DNA from: Streptomyces turgidiscabies Car8
Lineage (GTDB): Bacteria; Actinomycetota; Actinomycetes; Streptomycetales; Streptomycetaceae
Assembly (NCBI RefSeq): GCF_000331005.1
Contig: NZ_AEJB01000093.1
Location: 1 to 33,669 of the forward strand
Length of the DNA: 33,669 nt
Direction: 5' to 3'
The notes beneath the pieces were generated by a model that saw only the letters and a list, made by a program, of their open reading frames with translations, did not search any database and was not told where the DNA came from. Positions 14,231-23,165 of this stretch are shown in pieces (position 1 is the stretch's first letter; the number at the start of each line of letters is the position of its first letter). The translations under genes were made by a program, and so were the position numbers.

Positions 14231-15169
14231 ATGGCTTCCGCTACCTCCCTCACCGGTCGTATCGGGCTCGGCAACGGCTGTCATGCCTGGATCGCGGGCG
14301 CCGCCGGATGGGGTATGAGCAATGCCGGGCTGATCACCGGCCGCGGCGAGTCACTGCTCGTCGACACCCTCTACGACCTGCGGCTGACCCAGGACATGCT
14401 CGACGGACTGGCGCCGCTGACCGGCACCGCGCCGATCTCCACCGTGGTCAACACCCATGGCAACGGCGATCACTGGTTCGGCAACCAGCTCGTGGCCCAG
14501 GCGGAGATCATCGCGGCCCGCGGGTCGTTGGCGGACATGCGGCAGGTGGGTCCGGCCGAGATGCGCGCGCTGACCGGCATGGCGACTCCCGCCGGACGGT
14601 TCGCCGGCAGGATCTTCGGCCGCTTCGACCACACCGGCATCGAACCCGTACTGCCCAGCCGGGTGTTCGACGGTGAGACGGTCCTGGACGTCGGCGGCAC
14701 GGAGGTCCGCCTCTTCGACGTGGGCCCCGCGCACAGCACGGGGGACACGGTCGTCCACGTGCCGCAGGCCCGGACCGTCTACACCGGCGACATCGTCTTC
14801 GCCCGGGCCACCCCGATCGTCTGGCACGGACCCTTCGCCCGCTGGCTCGCCGCCTGCGACCTGCTGCTCGGCCTTGACGCCGACACCGTCGTGCCCGGCC
14901 ACGGCCCGGTCACCACCAGGCAGACGGTCCGCGAGATCCGCGACTACCTCGAATTCGTCCACGAACAGGCCACCGCCCGGTTCACCGCCGGCATGCCGTT
15001 CATGGACGCGGCGCGCGACATCCCTCTCGGCCGCTTCGCGGACCTGGGCGAGAGCGAGCGCCTCGCCGTCAACGTGCACACCGTCTACCGGGAACTCGAT
15101 CCCGAGCTGCCCCCGCTCGACGGCCCCGGACTGTTCGGCTGCATGGCCGAGCTGTGCCCCGACGTCTGA
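14231..15169 (+). CDS. MBL-fold metallo-hydrolase
   Basis: This 312-residue metallo-beta-lactamase-fold protein has no signal peptide. The metal motif is VNTHGNGDHWFGN (about 73-85: His76, Asp80, His81), where the second His of HxHxDH is Asn78, a variant seen in one branch of the family. Other ligands are visible in GPAHSTGDTVV (His), VYTGDIVF (Asp) and VPGHGPV (His). The substrate is unknown; relatives hydrolyse esters, thioesters or lactones. The ATG is preceded by GGAGG (about 14220-14225). It is the first gene of a three-gene operon with a DHA2-type transporter and an FAH-family enzyme, controlled by the divergent TetR. An upstream ring- or lactone-opening step is a guess from the company it keeps. 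Confidence 0.85.
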   Translation: MASATSLTGRIGLGNGCHAWIAGAAGWGMSNAGLITGRGESLLVDTLYDLRLTQDMLDGLAPLTGTAPISTVVNTHGNGDHWFGNQLVAQAEIIAARGSLADMRQVGPAEMRALTGMATPAGRFAGRIFGRFDHTGIEPVLPSRVFDGETVLDVGGTEVRLFDVGPAHSTGDTVVHVPQARTVYTGDIVFARATPIVWHGPFARWLAACDLLLGLDADTVVPGHGPVTTRQTVREIRDYLEFVHEQATARFTAGMPFMDAARDIPLGRFADLGESERLAVNVHTVYRELDPELPPLDGPGLFGCMAELCPDV

Positions 15170-15236
15170 CGTTCCCGCACACCCGTCAACCCCCGGCCAC
15201 CGGTATGTGTCTGCGCCGACCTTCAAAGGAGAAGTC

Positions 15237-16835
15237 ATGGTCGCCACCCCTGCCTACGACCCACCGACCGCCACAGCGGATGCCGCGACGCCCACGCCGG
15301 CCCGGCACACCGCCACGATCATCGCCAGTTGCCTGGCCGTCTGCCTGGCACAGATCGGGCTCGTGCTGCCCGCCGCGATCAACGGCGTCATGCAGCGCAC
15401 CCTCCAGGCGTCCGGGGCTGAACTGACCTGGATCAGCGACGCGTTCCTGGTGCCCGCCGCCGTCCTCGCCCTGACCTTCGGGGTCGTGGGCGATCTGTAC
15501 GGCCGTAAGAAGCTGGTGGTGGGCGCGTCGATGCTGTCCGCCGTCGGCTACCTGGTGTCCGCCACCTCCGACTCCGCGGCCCAACTGATCACCGGCCAGG
15601 CCGTCTCCGGCATCGGAGCGGCCGCGCTCTTCCCCGCCTCGCTGGCGATGATCACCGCCGTCACCACCACACCGGCCGCCCGGGCCAAGGGACTGGCCTC
15701 GTGGACCACGGCCCTGTCTCTCGGAGCGCTCATAGCCCCGCTCCTGTCCGGCGTCGTCGTCGAACACGCCTCCTTCCAGTGGGCGTTCGGCGTGACCGGA
15801 GTGATCGCCGTCGTCATCGGCGTGGTGGCGTGGCGGCTGGCGGCCGAGTCCAGTGCTCCCCAGGGGCGCTCGCTGGACTGGCCGGGCCAGATCACCATCG
15901 CCCTCGCCCTGCTCACGCTGCTGTACGGCATCATCCAGGGCCCCGCCGACGGCTGGAGCTCGGCGCCGGTCGTCCTGTCCTTCGTCGCCTTCGTCGTGTT
16001 CCTCGCCGCGTTCATCGCGGTGGAGAACCGCGGTACCGCCCCGATGCTGCGACTGGAGCTCTTCCGCATCCCGGCCTTCGCCGCCTCCGCCGCTCTCGCG
16101 GTGATCGGCATGTTCGGCTTCCTCGGCGGCGCCTACGACCTGAGCATCCGCCTCGGCGTCATCCAGCACCAGAGCCCACTCCAGGTGGCGGTGCCCTTCC
16201 TGGTCGTCCAGGGCATCACACCGTTCATCTGGCCGCTGCTGGTCCGCCTGCTGCACCGCGTCGGCCCCGGCCCCATGCTCGTCACCGGCTTCGTCTCGCT
16301 GGCAGCCGCCCAGCTGTGGCTGCGGGCGGTCCCGGTCCACGAGACCGGCCTGCTGCCGCTGCTCGGACCACTGGTCCTCAACGGGGTCGGCTTCGGTCTG
16401 GTCGTCGCCGCCATCACCGCCGCCGCCGTCAACGTCGTCCCGCCAGGCCTCACCGGCATGGCCGGCGCCACCACCAGCCTGGTCCGCGACCTGGGCCAGA
16501 CCCTCGGCCCGGCCGTCGTCGGCGCCGTCGCCCTCGGCATGGCGGCCGGGCAGCTCACCGGCAGCCTCGCCGACGCAGGCCTCACCCCCAAGGAGCACGG
16601 CATCGCCGACGCCGTCCTGGACGCGGGCGGCCCGCTCGCCCTGCACACCGCCGACCTCGGCCCGCTCAGCGCCAAACTCGCCCCGCTCACCTCGGACGCC
16701 CTGGCCCACGGCTACAACGCCGGCCTGCTGCTCACCGCCGCCGCGTGTGCGGTGGCCGCCGTGATCGCCGCCGTCTTCGTCGGCCTCAGGCCCGAATCCA
16801 CCAGGCCGGTCGAGGCGCGGGAGAGTGCGGCGTGA
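15237..16835 (+). CDS. MFS transporter, DHA2 (14-helix) type
   Basis: This 532-residue integral membrane protein is a proton-driven drug/metabolite antiporter of the DHA2 (EmrB/QacA-like) group. Hydrophobic segments run throughout, about 14 in number. The MFS loop motif is GVVGDLYGRKKLVVG (about 82-96). The family's WISDAFLVPAAVLAL is in helix 2. SGIGAAALFPASLAMI matches the antiporter-type helix 5 region. The ATG has a strong AAAGGAG upstream, placed 67 bases after the MBL gene. The stop overlaps the start of the FAH gene (GTGA). It probably exports the compound, or a product of the compound, that the TetR protein senses; import is possible too. Confidence 0.9.
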   Translation: MVATPAYDPPTATADAATPTPARHTATIIASCLAVCLAQIGLVLPAAINGVMQRTLQASGAELTWISDAFLVPAAVLALTFGVVGDLYGRKKLVVGASMLSAVGYLVSATSDSAAQLITGQAVSGIGAAALFPASLAMITAVTTTPAARAKGLASWTTALSLGALIAPLLSGVVVEHASFQWAFGVTGVIAVVIGVVAWRLAAESSAPQGRSLDWPGQITIALALLTLLYGIIQGPADGWSSAPVVLSFVAFVVFLAAFIAVENRGTAPMLRLELFRIPAFAASAALAVIGMFGFLGGAYDLSIRLGVIQHQSPLQVAVPFLVVQGITPFIWPLLVRLLHRVGPGPMLVTGFVSLAAAQLWLRAVPVHETGLLPLLGPLVLNGVGFGLVVAAITAAAVNVVPPGLTGMAGATTSLVRDLGQTLGPAVVGAVALGMAAGQLTGSLADAGLTPKEHGIADAVLDAGGPLALHTADLGPLSAKLAPLTSDALAHGYNAGLLLTAAACAVAAVIAAVFVGLRPESTRPVEARESAA

Positions 16836-17782
16836 AGTTCGCGACCTTCGTCCACGACGGGAAACGGCAGTCCGGGATCGTCGCGGCCGACCTGGTTCAC
16901 CCCTTCGAACACCCGGTTGAGCTGCTCGATCTCGTGGTGGAAGGGGAGGCGTCGTTGCGCGAGGCGGGACGACGCGCCCTCACCGGTTCCCTGCCCGCGC
17001 CCCTGGCCGGCATCCGGCTGCTGCCGCCGCTGGAGCCACCGTCCGTCCGTGACTACATGACCTTCGAGAGCCATGTCGCGGGCGTCGCGAAGGGGTACGG
17101 CGACACGGTCCCCGAGGAGTGGTACGCCGCGCCCGCGTTCTACTTCACCAACCCGTACGCGATGATCGGCGCCCACGACGATGTGCCGGTGCCGCCCGGC
17201 TGCCGTCGCTTCGACTTCGAACTCGAAGTGGCCGCGGTCATCGGCAAGGCAGGCCGGGACCTCACCCCCGAGCAGGCACGCGAGCACATCATCGGCTACA
17301 CGATCCTCAACGACTGGTCCGCCCGCGACCTCCAGGGCCGCGAGATGAAGGTCAAACTCGGCCCGGCCAAGGGCAAGGACACCGCCACCACCCTCGGCCC
17401 CTGGCTCGTCACCCCCGACGAACTCGAACCCCACCGCGACGCGGACGGCTTCCTGGACCTCGCCCTGACCGTCGAGGTCAACCGCGAGACCGTCGGGCAG
17501 GACCGACTGACCGGCATGGCGTGGACGTTCGAGGAGATGGCCGCCTACGCCTCCCGCGGCACCTGGATCCGCCCCGGCGACGTCCTGGGCTCGGGCACCT
17601 GCGGCAACGGCGGCTGTCTGGCCGAACTCTGGGGCCGCACCGGCGTCCTGGAGCCACCGCCCCTCACCCCCGGAGACACCGTCACCATGACGGTCGAGGG
17701 CATCGGCACCATCAGCAACACCGTCGCGGAGGGCGTCAGGCCGGTACCCCTGCCTCCTGCCCGTAGGCGGCAACGCAGCTGA
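16832..17782 (+). CDS. Fumarylacetoacetate hydrolase (FAH) family protein
   Basis: This 316-residue protein has the FAH fold, whose members cleave or isomerise beta-diketo or 2-oxo acids late in aromatic degradation. The N-terminal cap is MKFATFVHDGKRQSGIV. The metal-site region includes SVRDYMTFESHV (about 69-80), FDFELEVAAVIGK (about 129-141; conserved Glu pair) and YTILNDWSARDLQGREM (about 160-176; conserved Asp). GTWIRPGDVLGSGTCGNGG (about 245-263) is the usual glycine-rich loop. The GTG start overlaps the MFS stop (GTGA), so the genes are translationally coupled. It could be a hydrolase or an oxaloacetate-type decarboxylase; the substrate is unknown. No ring-cleavage dioxygenase is in view. 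Confidence 0.88.
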   Translation: MKFATFVHDGKRQSGIVAADLVHPFEHPVELLDLVVEGEASLREAGRRALTGSLPAPLAGIRLLPPLEPPSVRDYMTFESHVAGVAKGYGDTVPEEWYAAPAFYFTNPYAMIGAHDDVPVPPGCRRFDFELEVAAVIGKAGRDLTPEQAREHIIGYTILNDWSARDLQGREMKVKLGPAKGKDTATTLGPWLVTPDELEPHRDADGFLDLALTVEVNRETVGQDRLTGMAWTFEEMAAYASRGTWIRPGDVLGSGTCGNGGCLAELWGRTGVLEPPPLTPGDTVTMTVEGIGTISNTVAEGVRPVPLPPARRRQRS

Positions 17783-18103
17783 TGCTCGGCGACGGCCGGG
17801 CCCGGCGGTTGATCGCCGCGGATTCGGACGCCCCGGCATCCTCAAGCTCAGGAAGGCCGGCCGAGCGGTCCGGCAGGTGCCCGGGGGAGTGCCTGGTGTA
17901 TGGCCGAAGGCGCGACGGAAGACGTCGATGAAGGCACTGGCGGACGACCAGCCGCGCAGATGGGCCGTCGCGGTCACTGAGCTGGCTCCTGTTCCGCGCC
18001 CTCCCCGAACCCGCCGTTCCTCAGCCTGAACCGGTGGCGTTTCGGAAGGGGGACGACACCGGGCCCGAGGTGACGCGCTGCGCACCCGAGCCCGGGCCGG
18101 GGG
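17783..18103. other. Convergent intergenic region with gene relic
   Basis: These 321 bases lie between the FAH operon and the end of the glycan operon. They hold an AraC-family fragment (separate entry), a short hairpin CGGCG-GTTGAT-CGCCG at 17803-17818 after the FAH gene, and a GC-rich pairing CCGGGC (18059-18064) with GCCCGG (18090-18095) just past the GH89 stop. Either may terminate transcription; both are weak. No complete gene is seen. Confidence 0.5.
17868..17983 (-). pseudogene. AraC-family regulator C-terminal relic
   Basis: On the minus strand this reads VTATAHLRGWSSASAFIDVF followed by RRAFGHTPGTPPG. It is the second HTH of an AraC/XylS regulator, whose usual form is RLGWSSASAFIDAFRRAFGHTPG. 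Nothing upstream in any frame extends the homology, and no start codon fits, so it is a fragment. It may be what is left of a regulator once linked to one of the neighbouring operons. Confidence 0.65.
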
Positions 18104-21100
18104 TCAGGACACCGTGAAGTCCCTGAACTCCGCGATCCCACGGGTGCTGGTCCAGCCGTTCGCCGCCGTCATGAAGACCCCCACGTCCTGGGTGGCGGCC
18201 GCGCCGCCCGGTGTGGCCGTGCCGACGGTGGTCCAGGTCGTGCCGTCGGTGCTGGCCTCGCCCGTGTAGGCGGAGCCGGCGCGGGTCAGGCGCAGGAACA
18301 CCGGTGCGGCGAAGGAGCCGGCCAGCCTGATCGAGTCGAACGTCCCGTCCTGGCCGGAGTCCCAGGAGAGCACGCACCCGTTGGACGGCGTCACGGCCAG
18401 GTTGACGTACCCGGGGGTGCCGTCGGCGGACAGGTCGTTACGGACGATGAGCCCGGCGCGGGCCCACCCGCCGGTGCTGTCCTGCGAGGCGACCTTCACC
18501 GTGGCCGTCGAGGCGGTCCCGAAGGCGCCCGCGCGGTGGACGGCGCCGAACTGGTTGGTGTCGGCCCACAGGTCGGCGCCCGCGCCCTCGATGGCCAGCG
18601 CGGCGCCCGACTGGCCGAAGACGGCGTCGTTGAAGTTCGCGGTCCGGTACGGGTCGCGCACCCCCGTGCCGGCCATGAGCCGCACCGACGCCGAGGCCGA
18701 ACCCCGGGGCGTACCCGCCGAGCCCGCAGATCCCTTCGAGGCGCCGCTGCCGTACGAGGCGGTGGCCCGGACGCGGGTCACCAGAGCGTCGACGGAACCG
18801 GTGAGGGTGATCTCGAAGGCCGCCGAGAACGTCTCGCCCGGCCCGACCGAGGCGGCGGTCACCGCGCCGACCGGCCGGGTGGTCAGCCCTTCCGGCGCCT
18901 CGACGGCCAGCTTCACCCCGGTCGCCGGGGCGAACCCGTTGCGGTTGGTGAACGCCACCGTGACCGTGACCGCACCGCCCTCCACCACCGCACCCCTGGG
19001 GGAGGACGCGGTCAGCGTGACCTGGTGGGTGTCGGCGGCCAGCATGTTGTGCACCCGCCGTGCCAACTTGTGCACGTCGCCGCTGGTCTTCGTCGGGTGA
19101 CTGTCGTGCCGGTGCGCCCAGTCGTCCTCCAGCGTGAACCAGTCGACCGTCTTCGGCGGGCGGTTCTGCCGCAGGGCGCGGGACAGTTCCCGGAAGTACA
19201 GCGTCCAGCGGGTCAGATAGAGGCCGCCGACCAGCCCGGACCACTCCCGGTTGGCGTAGTCGTGCAGCCCTTCCTCACTGCTGGCCCGGCCGCCCCAGGT
19301 GGTGATGATCGACCGTGCGTCGTACTCCAGTTGGTCCTTCTCGCCTCTCGTGGCGCCCCAGGACCGGGCGTCGGCCAGCCATCTCCCGAGCAGGTGCTGC
19401 CCGCTGGTGGCCAGCACCTTGTCCATGAGCCTCATCCAGTCGAGCCACACGCCGGTGAGCTCGTCGAAGCGGACGCGGTCGGCCGTGTCGTAGGCGGCCC
19501 TGATCTGCGGCAGCAGCATCCGGCTGCGGTTGGACAGCACCTGCCGGGCCACATCGGCCAGGTCGTAGCGGTACGCCGAGTTGCCGCGCAGCGCGGGCGC
19601 CACCTGGAGCAGTTCCGTCAGCGCCAGGTCGAACGCGGTGGTGTCGTAGCGGTCCGCCTCCGGCCCCCAGGCCGCCGCCTTGTTCGCGCCCAGGCTGGGG
19701 CGGGCCCCGAACAGGCCGTCGGGCGCCTCGCTCCAGCCGTCGGCGCGGGACATGCCGTACGCCGTGTCGCCGATGATCTTCCAGGCCGCGAGGGCGTGCG
19801 GGTCCTCGGCGCCGTACCGGGACACGGCGTACGAGGCGAACCAGTCGTCGAGGTCGATCGTGCCGGGTGTCCAGGCCAGGTCGGTGAGGAGGGCCAGCGC
19901 GGCGTGGTTGTTGTCGGCGGCCTCCGGCATCGCGGCGATGCCGGCCAGGGCGCTGTCCTCCTTGTCCCGCCACTTCGGGTACTGCTCCACCCAGTCCGGG
20001 GCGTTGGCCCCCATCGGGGTGTGGCCGCCGAAGTTCCAGATGCTGCCGAACGCGTACGGTGTGCCGCCCCAGTCGCTCTCCCGGTCGGTGACCGTGGTGT
20101 AGCGGTCCGACAGGCCGTCGACGACGAACATGCGGGACTTGTCGACGGCGTCGAGGATCTCCCCGCTGGGGTTGTTCTGCCAGCCGAGGATCGCCCAGAC
20201 GGCGCCGGGGTGGGCCTTGCGCAGCGCCGCCTCCACGGCCTGCGCGGCCCGTCCCACGGGCACGTCACCGGGGTTGCCGCCCTCGTGCAGCAGGTCCATC
20301 TTGTACATCGTGCTGTCGCCGAAGCGTTCCGACTGGGCCTGGTAGAAGGCGGCGGCGACCTCGCCGAACGCGGTCGTCCGCGGATCGAGCCAGTCGGGTC
20401 GCTTGAAGGCGCCCCAGTCGCCCTGGGGTACGACCGCCGCGTCACCGCCGTTCCTCGCCACGAACTCGTCGGGCACGGTGCCGAAGTAGCCGGGCAGCAC
20501 CGGGGTCATGCCCAGTTCCCGCACACGTTCGGTGATCTTCGCGGCGAGGTCGGCGCGCTTCTCGATGAGCCGCCGGGACACCGGGCCGCCGAACCCCGAC
20601 ATGTTCTGCAGCAGCCACCACGGCTGATGGGCCGGGGCCGGGATCCACGCCCTCAACTCCGCGTCCGAGTAGCCGAACCGGCGGAAGGTGTCGTAGTAGA
20701 CCGCGTCACCGCCGGTGTAGACGAGGACCTCGTTGATGCCGTGCAGTGCGAGGACGTCCAGTTCCCGTTCCCACGCGTCCCAGTCGCGGTAGGGGCCGGT
20801 GTAGCCGTCGTTGGTGTCGTTGAGGGCGAACCGGTGCGGCACGTTCGCCGACCCGGTGATCTCCCTGTGCGGGGCGGGCAGCAGCCTGGGCAGGTCCAGC
20901 TGTGCGCCGTTCCAGGAGATGTCGGCCTGCGCCACGCGCGCGAGATACGTGTTGACGCCGGTCAGCAGCACCGCCGGGCTGGTGCCCTCCACGACGATCG
21001 CCCCGGCCCGGCCGGTGACCCGGAACCGGTCGGCGGCGCCGTCGGCCAGCGTGCGCAGTGTGATCTGCCGGTGGTGATCGGGGAGCAGCCGGCGCAGCGC

Positions 21101-21256
21101 GAGAGCCGCCGGAGCAGCGCTGAACGGCTTCGCCACCCCGCCCGCTGCTGCCGGGGCCGCCTGGACGCTCTGCGGCGGGGCCAACAGCACCACACCGCCG
21201 AACGCGGCCCCTCCGGCGAGCAGACGTCGGCGACTGAGGGGGTGATTGCCTGTCAT
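18104..21256 (-). CDS. GH89 alpha-N-acetylglucosaminidase, secreted, multidomain
   Basis: This 1050-residue enzyme removes terminal alpha-linked GlcNAc, the NAGLU activity. A Tat signal is at the start (SRRRLLAGGAAFGGVVLLAPP). The NAGLU N-domain (about 50-135), TIM barrel and C-domain follow. The likely acid/base is Glu325 (DLLHEGGNPGD) and the nucleophile Glu445 (AAMPEAADNNHAALALLTDLAW), aligned with human Glu316 and Glu446. WNGAQLDLP and YTGGDAVYYDTFRRFGY are further family blocks. After about residue 730 come a NEW3-type beta domain (VTVTVAFTNRNGF...) and a C-terminal concanavalin-like module (DAVFGQSGAALAIEGAGADLW ... GVFMTAANGW). The ATG at 21256 has GAGAGG upstream; the open frame beyond it is a shadow. 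It is the last gene of the operon, 68 bases after its neighbour. Confidence 0.92.
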   Translation of the reverse strand: MTGNHPLSRRRLLAGGAAFGGVVLLAPPQSVQAAPAAAGGVAKPFSAAPAALALRRLLPDHHRQITLRTLADGAADRFRVTGRAGAIVVEGTSPAVLLTGVNTYLARVAQADISWNGAQLDLPRLLPAPHREITGSANVPHRFALNDTNDGYTGPYRDWDAWERELDVLALHGINEVLVYTGGDAVYYDTFRRFGYSDAELRAWIPAPAHQPWWLLQNMSGFGGPVSRRLIEKRADLAAKITERVRELGMTPVLPGYFGTVPDEFVARNGGDAAVVPQGDWGAFKRPDWLDPRTTAFGEVAAAFYQAQSERFGDSTMYKMDLLHEGGNPGDVPVGRAAQAVEAALRKAHPGAVWAILGWQNNPSGEILDAVDKSRMFVVDGLSDRYTTVTDRESDWGGTPYAFGSIWNFGGHTPMGANAPDWVEQYPKWRDKEDSALAGIAAMPEAADNNHAALALLTDLAWTPGTIDLDDWFASYAVSRYGAEDPHALAAWKIIGDTAYGMSRADGWSEAPDGLFGARPSLGANKAAAWGPEADRYDTTAFDLALTELLQVAPALRGNSAYRYDLADVARQVLSNRSRMLLPQIRAAYDTADRVRFDELTGVWLDWMRLMDKVLATSGQHLLGRWLADARSWGATRGEKDQLEYDARSIITTWGGRASSEEGLHDYANREWSGLVGGLYLTRWTLYFRELSRALRQNRPPKTVDWFTLEDDWAHRHDSHPTKTSGDVHKLARRVHNMLAADTHQVTLTASSPRGAVVEGGAVTVTVAFTNRNGFAPATGVKLAVEAPEGLTTRPVGAVTAASVGPGETFSAAFEITLTGSVDALVTRVRATASYGSGASKGSAGSAGTPRGSASASVRLMAGTGVRDPYRTANFNDAVFGQSGAALAIEGAGADLWADTNQFGAVHRAGAFGTASTATVKVASQDSTGGWARAGLIVRNDLSADGTPGYVNLAVTPSNGCVLSWDSGQDGTFDSIRLAGSFAAPVFLRLTRAGSAYTGEASTDGTTWTTVGTATPGGAAATQDVGVFMTAANGWTSTRGIAEFRDFTVS

Positions 21257-21324
21257 GAAGGGTCCTCTCAAGGCTTTGGCGGATCTCTGGAGCTCAGGCC
21301 GGCCCGGCCGCACCGCGGTCCGTG

Positions 21325-22218
21325 TCAGGCGACGGTCATCGCGAAGATGTGCAGGGCTGGGCCACCGCTGCCCACGCCGTCGCCGACCTTCGGCAGCACG
21401 ACGGAGCGCAACTCCCTGTCCGCCAGGTCGACGCCGAAGGCGAAGAGGCTGACGGGGTTGTCGTCCCGCCCGGAGGGGGTGTTGCGGTACGGCAGCACCA
21501 CCGCGGCGGAGGCGTATGCCCCGTACCAGTCGGGCACGTCGACGGAGAAGTCCTGCTCGGTGCCGTCCGCGTACACGACTTTCCCGGGGCCCGCGCCCGC
21601 ACCCCAGGTGCTGGTACCGAGAAAGGCCAGCCGACTGCCGGTGCCGGACAGCCGCACGCGCTGCCCGAACGACACCACGTTGTCCTTGGCTCCCGGCCCG
21701 GTGTCCGGCCAGGTGAAGGTGGCTCCGTCGTAGCTGACCGAGGCCCCCGGGGTGAGCCCGGCCGAGGCGAGCGCCTCGGCGGACAGGCTGGAGCGCGAAC
21801 CGTCGATGTCGGCGGTGGTGGTGGCGTCGTCGGAGGAGGTCCCGGCGTTGTCGAATGCACCGTCCAGGGAGCGGTACGGGAGTTGCAGCAGCGCGGTCGC
21901 GCGGGTGCAGTCCGACCCGTCCTCGTGCACGTCGAAAAGGGCGTGCGCGACCAACGGGACCACACCCTCGGTGCCCTCGGAGAGCCGGGTCCGCCAGGTA
22001 CGGGTCACCGACCTGCCGGGGGCCAACTTGCCGAGGGAGGACGCCTGTCCGGCGCCGTCGGCGGAGAAGTACAGCACCGTGCCGCGCAGCGCGATCCGGG
22101 TGGTGTTGGTGAGCTCGGCGGTCAGGGTCACCGCCTGACCGGGTTCGGGGGCGGCGGGCTCGTAGGAGAGCGACACAGGAGGTGCGAGGAAGTCCTCCTC
22201 GGGGCGGTAGGGGCTCAC
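21325..22218 (-). CDS. NEW3-type beta-sandwich protein, no signal peptide
   Basis: This 297-residue protein begins MSPYRPEEDFLAPPVSLSYEPAAPEPGQAVTLTAELTNTT, directly entering a NEW3/Ig-like domain (about 12-110). A second beta-rich domain follows with AGLTPGASVSYDGATFTWPDTGPGAKDNV and VVYADGTEQDFSVDVPDWYG, the type found at the C-terminus of secreted glycosidases. No catalytic motif is seen. The GTG start overlaps the stop of the upstream gene (GTGA) and has GGAGG close before it. It lacks any signal sequence, although its domains are normally extracellular and all neighbouring enzymes are exported. It may be a detached accessory module or the result of an old gene split. Confidence 0.75.
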   Translation of the reverse strand: MSPYRPEEDFLAPPVSLSYEPAAPEPGQAVTLTAELTNTTRIALRGTVLYFSADGAGQASSLGKLAPGRSVTRTWRTRLSEGTEGVVPLVAHALFDVHEDGSDCTRATALLQLPYRSLDGAFDNAGTSSDDATTTADIDGSRSSLSAEALASAGLTPGASVSYDGATFTWPDTGPGAKDNVVSFGQRVRLSGTGSRLAFLGTSTWGAGAGPGKVVYADGTEQDFSVDVPDWYGAYASAAVVLPYRNTPSGRDDNPVSLFAFGVDLADRELRSVVLPKVGDGVGSGGPALHIFAMTVA

Positions 22219-23165
22219 GCTTCCTCCACGGAGAAACGGTCGAAGACCGCGCGCACGGTCGTCCCGGGATAGTTGGTGTTGACCGCGCTGGCGACCACAC
22301 CGGCGTCCATGGCCCCGCTCGCCGACGGCACGGTCACACTCGCGACCTCGGTCCAGGACAGCAGGTTGGTGGTGCTGTACGCCGTGTACGTGGTGCCGGA
22401 GCGCACCAGCCGCAGCCAGGTCGGGTGCGTCGAACCGCCGCCGCCGGCCCACGTGTCGAGGCGGCCGTCGCCGTCGCTGTCGGTCATGAACTCCAGGCCG
22501 AACCGCAGCGACATGGTCAGCACGGCGTAGCCGCCCTTCCCGGGCGCCGTCAGGTCGTTGGCGACGGCGATGCCGTACTTCGCGGTGGGGTTGTCGGTGC
22601 CGGTGAGGCTCACCGCCTTGACCTGCACCACGCCCGCCTCGGTGACGACGCCGGGGAGGAGGACGACCCCCTTCTCGTCGGTGCCGCCGGACAGGTCCCG
22701 GCCGCCCGCCCAGATCACCAACTGGCCGCCGTACTGGCCGAATTCGGCGTCGTCGGTGGTGGCGTACGTCCGATACGGGTCCCGCACCGCATTCGGTTCG
22801 TAGGGCACCGAGAACGTCTTGGCGGCCCGCGCGCAGTCGCTGCCGCGCTCGCCGACGTCGAAGACCGCGTGCGCGGTGAACGCCACGTCCCCGGCCACGT
22901 CGGCCGGCATCCTCGTCTCCCACCGCCGGGTGACCTTCGCACCGCGCCGCAGATCGCCGAGCGGGATGGTCTTCGCCGCCGAGGTGGCACCCGGGTCGAC
23001 CAGATGGAGCACGACGTTGCGGAGCGGGAAGGGGCAGTCGTTGGTGAGGACGGCGGTGGCGGTCACCGTGGCGCCGCTGGTCGGCTCGGCGGGCTCCGTG
23101 GTCACGGTGAGGGTGGGTCCCAGGGTGTCGTACGCGGTGGTGTCGCGGGTTCCCACGCGGCTCAC
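22215..23165 (-). CDS. NEW3 plus concanavalin-like module protein, no signal peptide
   Basis: This 316-residue protein has a NEW3/Ig-like domain (about 18-110: PTLTVTTEPAEPTSGATVTATAVLTNDCPFPLRNV) and a concanavalin-like module (about 115-315: YRTYATTDDAEFGQYGGQLVIWAGGRDLSG, then TDSDGDGRLDTWAGGG). The second module is closely related to the C-terminus of the SGNH hydrolase two genes upstream, including 134 bp of near-identical DNA. The GTG start overlaps the GH29 stop (GTGA), with only a weak ribosome-binding site, and the stop overlaps the next start in the same way. There is no signal peptide and no catalytic motif. A carbohydrate-binding accessory role is likely, but how it would leave the cell is unclear. 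Confidence 0.75.
   Translation of the reverse strand: MSRVGTRDTTAYDTLGPTLTVTTEPAEPTSGATVTATAVLTNDCPFPLRNVVLHLVDPGATSAAKTIPLGDLRRGAKVTRRWETRMPADVAGDVAFTAHAVFDVGERGSDCARAAKTFSVPYEPNAVRDPYRTYATTDDAEFGQYGGQLVIWAGGRDLSGGTDEKGVVLLPGVVTEAGVVQVKAVSLTGTDNPTAKYGIAVANDLTAPGKGGYAVLTMSLRFGLEFMTDSDGDGRLDTWAGGGGSTHPTWLRLVRSGTTYTAYSTTNLLSWTEVASVTVPSASGAMDAGVVASAVNTNYPGTTVRAVFDRFSVEEA
22441..22574 (+). repeat. Direct repeat copy 1 (concanavalin-like module)
   Basis: These 134 bp match 24854-24987 at about 124 positions in the same orientation. They encode the TDSDGDGRLDTWAGGG and APGKGGYAVLTM region of the shared module. The flanks are much less alike. Confidence 0.8.

Noticed and set aside
18536..21733. Plus-strand 1065-codon open frame
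   Set aside because: It is antisense to GH89, whose catalytic motifs are clear; composition is typical of high-GC shadow frames.
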